A stretch of 63,295 nt of DNA from Gammaproteobacteria bacterium (GTDB lineage Bacteria; Pseudomonadota; Gammaproteobacteria; Thiohalomonadales; Thiohalomonadaceae). Both the position numbers and the translations under genes were made by a program. The stretch is taken from assembly GCA_023228645.1 (NCBI GenBank), contig JALOAT010000018.1, positions 1 to 63,295 of the forward strand, read 5' to 3'. The notes beneath the pieces are model-generated. The model made no database searches. It was not told where the DNA came from and was given only the letters and a program-made list of their open reading frames with translations. Positions 26,701 through 36,198 of the stretch are shown piece by piece (positions within the stretch are counted from its first letter, which is position 1; every line of letters starts with the position of its first letter).

Positions 26701-28745
26701 AACCGTTCCGCCTCTTCCGTTCCTCGGTCCGCAACAAACTGCTGGCCATGGTGCTGGCACCGCTGGCGGTGGTGCTGCCGGCGCTCATGTTCATCCTCAG
26801 CGTGTGGGGCGGCAGTGCCTACGACCGCCTGCTCATCGACAAGATCCGCAGTGACCTCGCCGTGGCGAACGGCTATTTCGAGCACGTGCGCGAGGGTGTC
26901 GGCCGTGACGTGAGCATGCTGGCGGCCTCCACCCGCCTGGCGCATGCGCTCGCCGGGGGCCAGCGTGAGGAGGTGGTGGACTTCCTGCAGAGCAGCGGCC
27001 AGGCGCTGCGCGTGGATTTCCTGCATTTCGTCGACCGCCGCGGCGTCGTGCAGGCCACCAGCAGCCGGCTGCCGACCGGCGCCTCCCTGGCCGACGCGCA
27101 GACGGTGCGCAGCGCCCTGCAGGGACGCGCCGTCACCATGCTGGATGTCTTCGCGCCGGCGATGCTACAGGCCATCGATCCCGAACTGGCGGCGCGCTCC
27201 CGGGTGCCCATCGTGGAGACCCGCAACGCCGCGCCCAGCGACCGCACCCTGGAAGGTCGCGGGCTGGTGATCCATACCGCGGCCCCGGTCCACGACGCGC
27301 GCGGCGAGCTGCTGGGCGCGCTGGTGGGCGGCCTGCTGCTGAACCGCAACCTGCAGTTCGTGGATCACATCAACGAGATCATCTATCCCGAAGGTTCCCT
27401 GCCGCCGGGCGGTCAGGGCACGGCCACGCTGTTCCTCGACGACGTGCGCATCGCCACCAACGTGCGCCTGTTCGAGGACGAAGGGGCGCAGGAACGCGCC
27501 AGCGGCACGCGCGTGTCCGCCGCCGTGCGCGAGGCCGTGCTGGAGCGGGGCGAGATCTGGCTGCACCGCGCCTTCGTGGTGAACGACTGGTACATCTCGG
27601 GCTACCAGCCCATCGAAGACGGGCAGGGGCGGCGCGTGGGCATGCTGTACGTGGGTTATCTGGAAGCGCCGTTTCTGGCCACCAAGCGCCTGACCTTCGC
27701 CGGCGTGCTGTTCCTGTTCGCGGTGACCATCGTCCTCGCGACCGTGTTTTCGCTGAAGGGCGCGCGCAGCATCTTCCGTCCGCTGGAGCGCATGAACGAG
27801 ACCATGCACGCCATCGAGGCGGGCCATGCCGACGCCCGCGTGGGCAGGCTGGCGAGCCGGGACGAGATCGGCCTGCTGGCGGCCCACTTCGATCAACTGC
27901 TCGATCGGCTCCAGCAGCAGAACGATTTCCTGCAACGCTGGGCCGCCGAGCTGGACGCCAAGGTCGCCGAGCGCACCCACGAGCTGGAGGAATCCAACCA
28001 GCACCTGCGCGAGACCCAGCGTCGGCTGGTGATGTCGGCCAAGCTCGCCGCCATCGGTGAGCTGACCGCGGGCGTGGCCCACGAGATCAACAATCCGGTC
28101 GCGGTGATCCAGGGCAATCTGGACGTGATCAGGGAAGTGCTCGGCGAGGGCGCGGCGTCGGTGAAGGAGGAACTGCGGCTCATGGACAACCAGGTGGAGC
28201 GCATCCGCCTCATCGTCGCCAAGCTGCTGCAGTTCGCGCGTCCCAGCGAATTCGCCGGCTACACGGAATCGGTGTCGCCCCGCGCGGCGTTCGCCGACAC
28301 CCTGGTGCTGGTGGGCCATCTTCTCAAGCGTGGCCACATCGCCGTGGAACAACGTATCGAGACCGAGCGGCGCGTGGTGATCACCGGCAACGAGCTGCAA
28401 CAGGTGCTGGTGAACCTGCTGGTCAATGCCATCCAGGCCATGCAGGAAGGCGGCATGCTCACCCTCGTGGCGCGGGACTGGTGTGAAGACGGGGCGGTGC
28501 TGGGCGTGGCGCTCTCCGTGGAGGATAGCGGCGTGGGCATCCCGCCGGAGAACCTGGAGCGGATCTTCGATCCCTTTTTCACCACCAAGGGCGCGGCCGG
28601 TACGGGCCTGGGTCTGGCGGTGAGTTTCGGCGTGGTGGAACGCTACGGCGGGCGCATCACCGTGGCCAGCCGTCCAGGCGGCGGGGCGTGCTTCACGGTC
28701 TGGCTGCGGGAGGGCGAGAATCCGCGTACGGCAACGGCGGCCTGA
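26697..28745 (+). CDS. Membrane sensor histidine kinase with periplasmic Cache-like domain
   Basis: Partner kinase of the adjacent regulator. From GTG 26697, which overlaps the regulator stop, it gives 682 residues: membrane helix 1 (about 13-38), a ~290-residue periplasmic region resembling a single-Cache sensor domain (FLHFVDRRGVVQATSS; GLLLNRNLQFVDHINEIIY; SGYQPIEDGQGRRVGMLYVG), helix 2 (about 332-354, LTFAGVLFLFAVTIVLATVF), HAMP linker, a coiled-coil stretch, HisKA with phospho-His 462 in GVAHEINNP, and the ATPase domain (NLLVNAIQAM; DSGVGIPPENLERIFDPFFT; GTGLGLAVS). The open frame further upstream overlaps the regulator and is not used. Cache domains usually bind small organic acids or amino acids; formate is a natural guess but nothing in the sequence shows it. 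Confidence 0.92.
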
Positions 28746-28756
28746 CGGGCGAGTTC

Positions 28757-29590
28757 TTACTTGAACCCCGGTTTCACGCGGTAAACCACACCGTGGGGTG
28801 TACGGATCATCTCGAACGCGTCGGTGTAGCTGGTTGGCGATTCGGAACCGCCAAGGAACAGATAGCCGCCCGGGTTGAGCGTCTGGGCGATGCGCTCGAG
28901 GATGTTGCGTTTGAGCTCACTGGAGAAATAGATGAGCACGTTGCGGCAGAAGACGATCTCGAACTTGCCCATGGACGCGTAGCTCTCGAGCAGATTGAGT
29001 TCGCGAAAGCTGACGCGGTTGCGGATGTCCGGTTTGACCTCCCAGCGCTCGCCCTTGGGGATGAACCAGCGTTGGATGCGCTCGGGCGTGAGACCGCGCG
29101 CCAGCGACATCTTGTCGTAACTGGCGGCATTGGCCTCGCGCAGCATGGAAGGCGAGATGTCCGTGCCGATGATCTGGATGAGAGGTGGCAGAGCGCCCGG
29201 CCGCACCATCAGGAATTCCTGGATGGTCATGCTGATGGAATAGGCTTCCTGGCCGGACGAACTGGCTGCGGACCAGATGCGCAGCTGCTTGGGCCGTTGC
29301 TGCGCGAGTTCGGGGAGGATGGTGCGGGTCAGCAACTCGAACGGATAGACGTCGCGAAACCACTGTGTTTCGTTCGTGGTCATGGCGTCGATGATGTTCT
29401 CGCGCAGTTTGCTGCCAGGCTGTGCCTGCAGGCGCTGCATGAGTTCGCTGAAGGTGGTGATCTGGAAGTCACGCACCAAGCGGCTGAGGCGACTGGTGAC
29501 CAGGTAATGTTTGTTTTCACCAAGTACGATACCGCAGGCCTGTTCGAGGAACTTGCGAAAGGCGTCGTATTCTTGCTGGGAGATTTGCAC
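28757..29590 (-). CDS. cheR: Chemotaxis protein methyltransferase CheR
   Basis: Methylates glutamates of chemoreceptors using S-adenosylmethionine. Parts seen: N-terminal helical domain (EYDAFRKFLEQACGIVLGEN), SAM-binding segment IWSAASSSGQEAYSISM (the family norm has Cys for the first of the serines), TDIS motif GTDISPSMLREA, and FCRNVLIYF near the C terminus. The frame is open to an ATG at 29659, but GTG 29590 gives 277 residues, the usual length, with the family N terminus; no clear ribosome site supports either, so the start is uncertain. It lies 150 nt downstream of cheV on the same strand. The pairing cheV-cheR beside flgA-flgM is common in polar-flagellated gammaproteobacteria. Confidence 0.93.
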   Translation of the reverse strand: MQISQQEYDAFRKFLEQACGIVLGENKHYLVTSRLSRLVRDFQITTFSELMQRLQAQPGSKLRENIIDAMTTNETQWFRDVYPFELLTRTILPELAQQRPKQLRIWSAASSSGQEAYSISMTIQEFLMVRPGALPPLIQIIGTDISPSMLREANAASYDKMSLARGLTPERIQRWFIPKGERWEVKPDIRNRVSFRELNLLESYASMGKFEIVFCRNVLIYFSSELKRNILERIAQTLNPGGYLFLGGSESPTSYTDAFEMIRTPHGVVYRVKPGFK

Positions 29591-29740
29591 GGTCTGGACG
29601 GTCGTTGAACAGGGGCGAAATATAGCATGCGGCCGGGTTATGCCGACATCCGTTTGCATGTGCCGCTGGAGTCATATCACCGGCGGCATTGCCAAGCGGA
29701 CGGTGAATCGGGATTTTCCCGACGCCTGGGCCGCCCCTCC

Positions 29741-30667
29741 TCAGGCAGTCTCCGCAACGGATTTGGCGCGTTCCATGATGGCGCGGGCCAGTTCGCTCGG
29801 ATCAAACTTCGGAATGAACTGGTCGGCCCCGACTTTTTGTACAAGCGCGTTGTTGAACACGCCACTGAGGGAGGTGTGCAGGATGACGTACAGATCGCGC
29901 AGCTTGGGATCACTACGGATTTCTGTGGTGAGCGTGTAGCCGTCCATTTCAGGCATCTCCACGTCCGAGATGATCAGCTGGATGCGGTCGGCAACCGGCT
30001 TCCCTTCGGAGGCAAGCTTTTTCAGATAGTCGAGCGCCTGCTTGCCGTCGTTCACCACGGTGCACGTCATGCCGAGTTGGTCGAGTGTGCGCTGGATCTG
30101 CCTGCGGGCGACGCTCGAGTCATCAGCGACCAGCACGTGGAAATCCGTCACCGGGGCATGCTCCCTGAGCACGTCTTCAGCCACGGTCTCGTTGACGTGC
30201 ATGACTTCCGCGAGGACTTTCTCCACGTCGATGATCTCCACCAGGTCCTTGTCGAGGTGGGTAACCGCGGTCATGTAATGGCTGCCGCTGCCCTTGGGGG
30301 GCAGAAGGATTTCCTCCCAGCGCATATTGATGATGCGGTCCATGCCGCTGACCAGGAAGCCCTGCACGCTCCGGTTGTACTCGGTCACGATTACGTAAGC
30401 GGTGCTCAGGTCCGTGATGGGCGGGCGCCCGATGGCCATGGCCAGGTCGATGACCGTGATGGCGCGCCCGCGCATATTGGCGATGCCGCGCACCACGGAG
30501 CGGGCATGCGGCACCTTGGTCAGGGCGGGGCAGGGGATGACTTCCTGGACCTTGAACACATTGATGCCGAAGCGCTGGTTGCCGCCGAGCCGGAAAAGAA
30601 GCAATTCAAGCCTGTTCTGTCCGGCCAGTTGGGTGCGCCGGTCGACTTCGTCGAGTACGCCTGCCAT
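29741..30667 (-). CDS. cheV: Chemotaxis coupling protein CheV
   Basis: Scaffold that links receptors to CheA and adapts by phosphorylation. The 308-residue product has an N-terminal CheW-like domain (residues about 15-165: LLLFRLGGNQRFGINVFKV; GIANMRGRAITVIDL; EIIDVEKVL) and a C-terminal receiver domain (about 180-305) with VLVADDSS, phospho-acceptor Asp in IISDVEMPEMDGY and the conserved Lys in FIPKF. A sigma-28 promoter is visible 30 nt upstream. Divergent from flgA. Confidence 0.96.
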   Translation of the reverse strand: MAGVLDEVDRRTQLAGQNRLELLLFRLGGNQRFGINVFKVQEVIPCPALTKVPHARSVVRGIANMRGRAITVIDLAMAIGRPPITDLSTAYVIVTEYNRSVQGFLVSGMDRIINMRWEEILLPPKGSGSHYMTAVTHLDKDLVEIIDVEKVLAEVMHVNETVAEDVLREHAPVTDFHVLVADDSSVARRQIQRTLDQLGMTCTVVNDGKQALDYLKKLASEGKPVADRIQLIISDVEMPEMDGYTLTTEIRSDPKLRDLYVILHTSLSGVFNNALVQKVGADQFIPKFDPSELARAIMERAKSVAETA

Positions 30668-30696
30668 TGCGATGTTCCTGTAGGACCCTTCAGCCT

Positions 30697-30724
30697 TGGT
30701 CGGCTTTCGAGGGCGTTTTCTTTA
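30697..30724 (-). promoter_or_regulatory. Sigma-28 (FliA) promoter of cheV
   Basis: Minus-strand TAAAG (30724-30720), 15-nt spacer, GCCGACCA (30704-30697). Six of eight bases match the GCCGATAA box. Confidence 0.75.
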
Positions 30725-30758
30725 GAAGACGCGGGCCGCTGCGGCGGTTGGGAGGCGA

Positions 30759-30773
30759 TGGCCCGCAGTTTGC
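30759..30773 (+). promoter_or_regulatory. Probable sigma-54 promoter of flgA
   Basis: TGGCCC (30759-30764), 5-nt spacer, TTGC (30770-30773). One mismatch to consensus, invariant GG and GC kept; 120 nt before flgA, divergent from the cheV promoter. Confidence 0.6.
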
Positions 30774-30893
30774 TTGTATCCAAGGGGACGTCGCTGGGCC
30801 GACACCCGTCGCCGGGACGTAACCGCTTGTGAAACAAACGCTTGCTATTTAGGACTGTTCACAGGCCAGAAGCAAGTCGGAGGAGACGCCATT

Positions 30894-31610
30894 TTGTTGA
30901 CGGACATGAAACACCTGTACCGAGCAGCGGCCTTCGCGGCGGCCCTGGCCTGTACTGGCGTGCTGTCGGCCGCTGAGGCCATCCAGTCCCTGGATGTGGT
31001 GCGTGGCGTGGTGAAAGGCTTTCTCGAGGAGCAGACCGCCGGCTCCACCAGCACCCCGCGCATTGAGGTAGGTGCACTCGACTCGCGGCTGCGCCTGCCA
31101 CTGTGCCCCGAACCCCTGGAGGCCTGGTTCCCGGCCGCTGCGCGGGCGCAGGGCAACGTGACGGTGGGGGTGCGTTGCAAGGTTGGTGCGACCTGGTCCA
31201 TCTACGTGCCGGCCAAGGTGCAGGTGTTTGATCGCGTTGTCGTTTCCGCCCGTCCCCTGTCTCGCGGCAGCGTGTTGGCGGCGGGTGACGTGGAGCTCAC
31301 TGATATGGAGGTGACCAGCCTGGCGGGCGGCTACCTCAGTGCACCGGAACAGGCCTTCGGCAAGGCGCTGCGGCGCAATGTGCAGATAGGCGCGGTGCTT
31401 GGTCCGGGGCTGCTGGAACTGCCCAAGCTGATCCAGCGTGGCGAACGCGTGAAGATCATCGCGCGTACGGGCGGCATGGAGGTGCGGATGGAAGGCGAGG
31501 CCCTGGAGGACGGGGCTGAAGGTGAGGTCATTCGTGTGCGTAACCGCTCGTCCAAGCGCGGCGTGGAGGCGCGGGTGGCCGGTCCCGGCACTGTGGAAAT
31601 CAGACTTTGA
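30894..31610 (+). CDS. flgA: Flagellar basal-body P-ring assembly chaperone FlgA
   Basis: Periplasmic chaperone for FlgI P-ring assembly. After a signal peptide (KHLYRAAAFAAALACTGVLS) comes the FlgA fold with a C-terminal SAF domain (VVSARPLSRGSVLAAGDVEL; GKALRRNVQIGAVL; GERVKIIARTGGMEVRMEG). Start: a strong ribosome site GGAGGAG (30879-30885) lies 8 nt before TTG 30894 but 20 nt before the first ATG (30906), so a TTG start adding LLTD ahead of the signal peptide fits better; ATG 30906 is the alternative. First gene of flgA-flgM-flgN. Confidence 0.9.
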   Translation: MLTDMKHLYRAAAFAAALACTGVLSAAEAIQSLDVVRGVVKGFLEEQTAGSTSTPRIEVGALDSRLRLPLCPEPLEAWFPAAARAQGNVTVGVRCKVGATWSIYVPAKVQVFDRVVVSARPLSRGSVLAAGDVELTDMEVTSLAGGYLSAPEQAFGKALRRNVQIGAVLGPGLLELPKLIQRGERVKIIARTGGMEVRMEGEALEDGAEGEVIRVRNRSSKRGVEARVAGPGTVEIRL

Positions 31611-31620
31611 GCAAATTCCC

Positions 31621-31647
31621 TAAAGTTAATCCCCGTCTGGTCGATAC
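31621..31647 (+). promoter_or_regulatory. Sigma-28 promoter of flgM-flgN
   Basis: TAAAGTTA (31621-31628), 11-nt spacer, GTCGATAC (31640-31647), versus consensus TAAAGTTT-N11-GCCGATAA; 25 nt before flgM. It lets FliA drive its own anti-sigma factor. Confidence 0.8.
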
Positions 31648-31672
31648 TAGGCGCGAGTAGAGGAGATCTGCC

Positions 31673-31990
31673 ATGCCAGTCAACAACATCACCGGCGTGC
31701 CCGGTAATGCGGCCCAACCCAGGACCGAGTCCAACCAGGTCCAGGTGGGGCGCAACGAGCCCTCGGCGGCACAGCAGGCCAGCGGTCGCCCCTCCACAGT
31801 GGATACCGTGAGCCTGACCGATACTGCCGCGCGTCTGCGGGAAATGGGGAACTCTTTGGCCAAGCTGCCGGTCGTCGACAGTCAACGCGTGGAAGCGGTG
31901 CGCCGCGCCATCGCCGAGGGCACCTTCGAGGTGGATGCCGAGCGCATCGCCCGCAAGATGCTGTCCTTCGAGCAGGAATTGGTGCGCTGA
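31673..31990 (+). CDS. flgM: Anti-sigma-28 factor FlgM
   Basis: Holds FliA inactive until the hook is complete, when it is exported. The 105-residue product has a disordered, Gln/Asn-rich N terminus and the FliA-binding C-terminal helices (DTVSLTDTAARLREMGNSLA; VEAVRRAIAEGTFEVDAERIARKML). Ribosome site AGAGGAG precedes ATG 31673. Stop and flgN start overlap by 1 nt (TGATG). Confidence 0.95.
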   Translation: MPVNNITGVPGNAAQPRTESNQVQVGRNEPSAAQQASGRPSTVDTVSLTDTAARLREMGNSLAKLPVVDSQRVEAVRRAIAEGTFEVDAERIARKMLSFEQELVR

Positions 31991-32466
31991 TGAATTCCTC
32001 CCGGACGCTGCGTGAACTCATGGCCCGCGAACAGGACGGGTTGGTGCGGTTGCATCGGCTTCTGGAGGCGGAGCATGCGGCCATCGCGGCGCGGGACACC
32101 GCGACCCTGGAACGGCTCGCCGCCGATAAGCTATCGCTGCTTGCCGAGCTCGAAGGCTTCGCCAAGGAACGCCAAGCCATGCTGCAAAAGACGGGGCTGA
32201 CGGCGGACCGTGCCGGCTTCGAGGCCCTGCTCGGTCGTGAAGGTGACGACACCCCGGCGCTCATGAGCCAGTGGGACACGCTGCGTGACCTGCTCGAAGC
32301 CTGCCAGGAGCAGAATCGCGTCAACGGCCTCGTGCTGGACGCCAGCCATCGTGCCACCCAGCAGGCCCTCGGCATCCTGCTTGGTCAGACCCGGGAGGCC
32401 GAAACCTACGACGCGCGCGGCGCGGTGCGCAACGGGTCCTTCCGGCACACCTCCATCAAGGCTTGA
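31990..32466 (+). CDS. flgN: Flagellar export chaperone FlgN
   Basis: Cytoplasmic chaperone for the hook-filament junction proteins FlgK and FlgL. The 158-residue product is almost all helical with heptad-like patterns (REQDGLVRLHRLLEAEHAAI; LAELEGFAKERQAMLQKTG; CQEQNRVNGLVLDASHRAT), typical FlgN. Its clients FlgK and FlgL are encoded in this window at 45.9-49.2 kb. Translationally coupled to flgM. Confidence 0.9.
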   Translation: MNSSRTLRELMAREQDGLVRLHRLLEAEHAAIAARDTATLERLAADKLSLLAELEGFAKERQAMLQKTGLTADRAGFEALLGREGDDTPALMSQWDTLRDLLEACQEQNRVNGLVLDASHRATQQALGILLGQTREAETYDARGAVRNGSFRHTSIKA

Positions 32467-32541
32467 GGCGGGTCCGTTTCGCTGTAGCGAGTGCAGAGTC
32501 TGGAAGTGCATCCGGAGCAGTGATAGACTCCCGGCGTCATT

Positions 32542-32617
<76 letters not shown>

Positions 32618-32622
32618 ATATG

Positions 32623-32650
32623 AAAAGGCCGGAAATTCCGGCCTTTTTCG
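32623..32650 (+). terminator. Rho-independent terminator after tRNA-Ala
   Basis: AAAAGGCCGG (32623-32632), 5-nt loop, CCGGCCTTTT (32638-32647), continuing into TTC. Confidence 0.85.
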
Positions 32651-32742
32651 TTTCCGAAGTTAGGGAAGGTTGCCCTGGCCAATCGCCGGGCCCACTCCTA
32701 AGCCGCTGCGGTGCTGGGGTATACTTGCGCCCGGCCATCTTT

Positions 32743-32819
32743 GCCCCGGTAGCTCAGCTGGATAGAGCATCCCCCTCCTAAGGGGAAGGTCGGACGTTCG
32801 AATCGTCTCCGGGGCGCCA
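32743..32819 (+). tRNA. tRNA-Arg (CCU)
   Basis: 77 nt with encoded CCA (32817-32819). Acceptor GCCCCGG/CCGGGGC, anticodon stem TCCCC/GGGGA, loop CTCCTAA (anticodon CCT, reads AGG). A -10 like TATACT (32720-32725) lies 17 nt upstream. The methyltransferase gene ends 50 nt beyond it on the other strand. Confidence 0.96.
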
Positions 32820-32869
32820 ATCCCTCTCATCTGTCCAGAACAGCCCCGAGCGTTGGCGGCGTTGAGTCG

Positions 32870-34138
32870 CTACGCCACAGCGACTGACGGCTTCGATTTC
32901 CGTGCGGCCTCGCCGCGTCGGTAAGGGTGCGCATCGCGGTGGAAGTCGACCAGTTGGCCGCGGTGTTCAATGAGTACCCGCGCCGGCGTGAGGCCAAGCC
33001 CCTTCATCTCGGCCACAATGTCGCGGGCCCGCCATTGGGTAGGGATGATGACCACGTCGGGCGGGTCCGCCAGCAGGCGATCCCGAGCGGCGATGGGCTG
33101 TCCGCTACCCGGAACGAAGGTACCGACTTTCCCGTAATCCGAATCGACCACCAGCGGAAAACGCGCCGCATCCAGCCCGTAGTAATTGATGAAGGCCGCC
33201 GCCTTGCCGGTTCCACCCCAAATGGCCACGCGGCAACCTTCTGCCGTGAGCGCGGCGAGTTGGGCTCCGATGCTGTCCCGCGCCGTTTGCGTTGCACGAT
33301 GGAAGCGGCGGGCCTCTTCTTCCAGATCGAGGGTCTGGGGTGTGCAGCCGAGCCACGCCAGGGCGTAAATGACCTCACGGTCATAGCCATGCTCCACCGT
33401 GTCGATGGCTTGGGTGGAGAGTTCCAGCATGCGGGTGAAGGAACGTGTGGTGAAGTGGGAATTGTGTTCGTAATAGAAATCGGCGATGCGCCCGGTCTCG
33501 AACACCCGATCCACGCAAGGGGCCTCCGCGAACAGGGCGGTGTGCAGCCCCGCCTTGCTGATCTCGATACTGAGTGGCTGTAGGAATCCCAGTGGGTTGT
33601 TCAAGTGTTCGAGCAGATGTCGGCAGATGATCAGATCGGGCCGGTAGCGCGCCACATCGCGCGAGGCGATGAACAACTCGTTGCGCGCCTCGATCAACCC
33701 GTCCTCGGTATTGATGGATGCGTTGGGATCGAAGCCGATGAATCGTCCCTTGCCTGTCTCCTTGGCCAGATCGCGAAGGAAATGGCCTTCGCCGCAGCCA
33801 ATCTCGATGACTACGGGATTTTCCGGCAGCGAGCGGCTCACCAGTGCGCGCGTCTGCGCCAGGTGTTCTTGCCATTCCGTGCCGCGATTGAACATCAGAT
33901 TCGGCTTGTCAGAGTAGGGGACGTGCCGGTAATCGAACTCCGCATTGTAGATGTGCCCGCAGTTGAGGCAACGCACGAAACTCAGGGGCAGGCAGGGCAT
34001 TGCGCCAGCCTCTTCCGCACTGCGCGGCCAGGCAAGGGTCGCCAGAGGTTGATCGCCGCCGTCAAAAAAACGTGCTGCGACATGGTGGCCACAGGCGGGG
34101 CAGGTGCATTCCAGTAAGGTGTGGTCCGCGGCAGTCAT
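32870..34138 (-). CDS. SAM-dependent methyltransferase with zinc-ribbon N terminus (sugar C-methyltransferase type)
   Basis: The 422-residue product has the three-part layout of the Methyltransf_13/11/14 family, best known from sugar 3-C-methyltransferases: an N-terminal zinc-binding region (CTCPACG and CLNCGHIYN, four cysteines), a SAM-binding Rossmann domain with motif I VIEIGCGEGHFLRDLA and ICRHLLEHLNNP, and a C-terminal domain with a second Rossmann-like loop (VAIWGGTGKAAAFINYYG). ATG 34138 is chosen for its ribosome site GGAGGAA; the frame runs 54 nt further up. It starts in a 4-nt overlap with the glycosyltransferase gene upstream, so the two are made together. A role in modifying the sugar that is put on flagellin is plausible but inferred. 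Confidence 0.82.
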   Translation of the reverse strand: MTAADHTLLECTCPACGHHVAARFFDGGDQPLATLAWPRSAEEAGAMPCLPLSFVRCLNCGHIYNAEFDYRHVPYSDKPNLMFNRGTEWQEHLAQTRALVSRSLPENPVVIEIGCGEGHFLRDLAKETGKGRFIGFDPNASINTEDGLIEARNELFIASRDVARYRPDLIICRHLLEHLNNPLGFLQPLSIEISKAGLHTALFAEAPCVDRVFETGRIADFYYEHNSHFTTRSFTRMLELSTQAIDTVEHGYDREVIYALAWLGCTPQTLDLEEEARRFHRATQTARDSIGAQLAALTAEGCRVAIWGGTGKAAAFINYYGLDAARFPLVVDSDYGKVGTFVPGSGQPIAARDRLLADPPDVVIIPTQWRARDIVAEMKGLGLTPARVLIEHRGQLVDFHRDAHPYRRGEAARKSKPSVAVA

Positions 34139-36099
34139 ACGACTTCCTCCGTCGGGTGGTCGGCATGAACCGTGGTGCACCAGCGGCGCCACAGGGTTCG
34201 GTAGGTCTCTTCCAGTTGCTGCGTGAAGCGGGCCGGATTGCCCAGGGCACTTGCGGTCATGCGTTCCCGCATCCCGGCGCGAAGCTCGGCCAGGCGTTCG
34301 TGGTCGTGGGCGAGTCTGACGGCGGTTTCCACGTACTCGTCCGGACCGGCGCAGACCAGATCACCAAGGCCGACCGCGGTCAGGATGCTGGCGGAGACGC
34401 GGCTGACGAAGCTGTCGCCTGGCAACGTGATCACCGGCACGCCCATCGCGAGTGCCTCGCAGGTGGTGGTGCCGCCTGAGTAGGGGAAGGGATCGAGCGC
34501 GATGTCCACGTCGTTGTAGGCGGCGAAGAGTTCACCGTGTGATGAGTTGCCTTCGAAGTGCAGACGTTCCGGCGCAATCCCGTGGCTGGCGAACTGTTCC
34601 AACATGCCCGCGCGCCAGATGGCGTCACCACCGAGACGGGTTTTCAGGAACAGCCTCGCGCCGTCACAGCGATGGAGGATATGAGACCAAAGTCTCGTCA
34701 CCTCATGGTTGAGTTTCACGCCGTTGTTGAAACACCCGAAGATGATCCCGTCGTTCCTGTAGGCCGGCAGGGGACCGACCGGCGGCGCATAGTCCGGGAG
34801 TGCGTAGCACAGGTAACTCTCGGGCAGGCGCACGACCTCTTCGGTGAATCGCTGCCGCCCATCCGGCGGCACGACCTGGGCATCGGCGATCAGGTAATCC
34901 ATGGCGGGTACAGCGGTGGTATTGAAATAGCCGATCCAGGTCGCCTGCACGGGCGCTGCGCGCTCCGCGAACATGGGCAGCCGGTTGTTCTCGGTGTGAC
35001 CGGCAAGGTCGATCAGGATGTCGATCCCGTCCGCACGGATTTTCGCCGCGAGTTCGCTGTGAGTCATGCCGAGCGATCGGTGCCAATGATCCGCCGCGCT
35101 GCGGATGCGTTCCGTGTATTCGTCGTCATCCATCACGTCGCTGTAGATGTGGATCTCGAAGCCATCGTGGTCGCGGATCCCGAGGGTGGGCAACAAAAAA
35201 AAACCGACCGGGTGCCGGCGTAGATCAGGTGACACGTAACCGACTTTAAGGCGGCGCTCCGGGTCCGGTGTGTTTGCCAGTGTCGGCGCGACCAACCCCG
35301 AGAAGCATTCGCTGTAGCGCAGATGCTCGGCGTAGATGTCGTCGAGGGACAACCCGGGCGTGTAATGCAGCCCCATGAAGTAATTGGAGTGAAGAACCGG
35401 GGACCCGGCATTGAATCGCAACGCCTCGAGGTTGTGGTGCAAGGATTCCTTCAACTGCCCGGTGGCGCGATAGGCCGAGGCGATATTGTTGTGGGCATCG
35501 GCGTAATCCGGGGCAAGCGCCAGTGCCGCGAGGAAATAACCCACGGACAGTGCAGAGTGACCTTCGCGCATGGCGCACATGCCAATCCCGTTCAGGGCCA
35601 CGTGCGACTGCGGGTTCAGTGAAATGGCGCGGCGGAATGCTTCGGCCGCGCGGGCTGTTTCACCGATGCGGTACAAGGAGATACCCAGATTGATGTGGGC
35701 CTCAAAATAGGCCTCGTTGAGCACGAGTGCGCGCTGGTAGCAGGCGATGGCCTCTGCACTGCACCCGCGCGCTTGCAGCGCGAGCCCCAGATTGCTGTGC
35801 CATGCGGCGATGCGGTCACAATCGGGAAAACGCAGGGAGCGTTCCATCAAGGCGATGGCGCGATCGTAGTTCTTTGCCTCATATTCGAGAACGCCGAGAA
35901 AATGAATGGCTTCGGCTTGTCTCGGTTGCTTCTCCAAGACCGTTGCGTATAGTTGCCGTGCCTCGTCACGTCGACCTGCTTGGTGCGCCCGCATCGCCTC
36001 AGCGAGCAGCGGCGTGCGCGCGGCTTGCTGTCGGGCCTTTGTGCCTTGTCCCGGTCTGACCCCGAGGCCTTTCTGCGCGAGCCTGTGGTTCCTCCCCAT
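34135..36099 (-). CDS. TPR-repeat protein with GT41 (SPINDLY/OGT-type) glycosyltransferase domain, putative flagellin glycosyltransferase
   Basis: The 654-residue protein joins TPR repeats (about residues 30-245; clear repeats such as AAWHSNLGLALQARGCSAEA, AHINLGISLYRIGETARAAE, DAHNNIASAYRATGQLKES) to a C-terminal GT41 O-linked GlcNAc-transferase domain (KVGYVSPDLRRHPVGFFLLP; DILIDLAGHTENNRL; PVQATWIGYFNTTAVPAMDY; DPFPYSGGTTTCEALAMGVP). ATG 36099 follows AGGAG by 7 nt; a 51-nt longer frame exists. Bacterial members of this family O-glycosylate flagellins or adhesins. It is flanked by flagellar genes on both sides, paired with a sugar methyltransferase, and has a sigma-54-like element upstream, which together favour flagellin as target. 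The acceptor and sugar are not shown by sequence. Confidence 0.85.
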   Translation of the reverse strand: MGRNHRLAQKGLGVRPGQGTKARQQAARTPLLAEAMRAHQAGRRDEARQLYATVLEKQPRQAEAIHFLGVLEYEAKNYDRAIALMERSLRFPDCDRIAAWHSNLGLALQARGCSAEAIACYQRALVLNEAYFEAHINLGISLYRIGETARAAEAFRRAISLNPQSHVALNGIGMCAMREGHSALSVGYFLAALALAPDYADAHNNIASAYRATGQLKESLHHNLEALRFNAGSPVLHSNYFMGLHYTPGLSLDDIYAEHLRYSECFSGLVAPTLANTPDPERRLKVGYVSPDLRRHPVGFFLLPTLGIRDHDGFEIHIYSDVMDDDEYTERIRSAADHWHRSLGMTHSELAAKIRADGIDILIDLAGHTENNRLPMFAERAAPVQATWIGYFNTTAVPAMDYLIADAQVVPPDGRQRFTEEVVRLPESYLCYALPDYAPPVGPLPAYRNDGIIFGCFNNGVKLNHEVTRLWSHILHRCDGARLFLKTRLGGDAIWRAGMLEQFASHGIAPERLHFEGNSSHGELFAAYNDVDIALDPFPYSGGTTTCEALAMGVPVITLPGDSFVSRVSASILTAVGLGDLVCAGPDEYVETAVRLAHDHERLAELRAGMRERMTASALGNPARFTQQLEETYRTLWRRWCTTVHADHPTEEVV

Positions 36100-36198
36100 G
36101 TGCACACTCCTGTCCAGTACGTAATCTGTTGGCGATATTCCGACCAGCAACTTTATGTCGCTGGTTTATTGGCACACACCGCATTTGAGCGATGCAGT

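Noticed and set aside
32720..32725. Full sigma-70 promoter for tRNA-Arg (CCU)
   Set aside because: TATACT is a good -10 but no hexamer resembling TTGACA lies 15-19 nt upstream, so only the -10 is mentioned with the tRNA.
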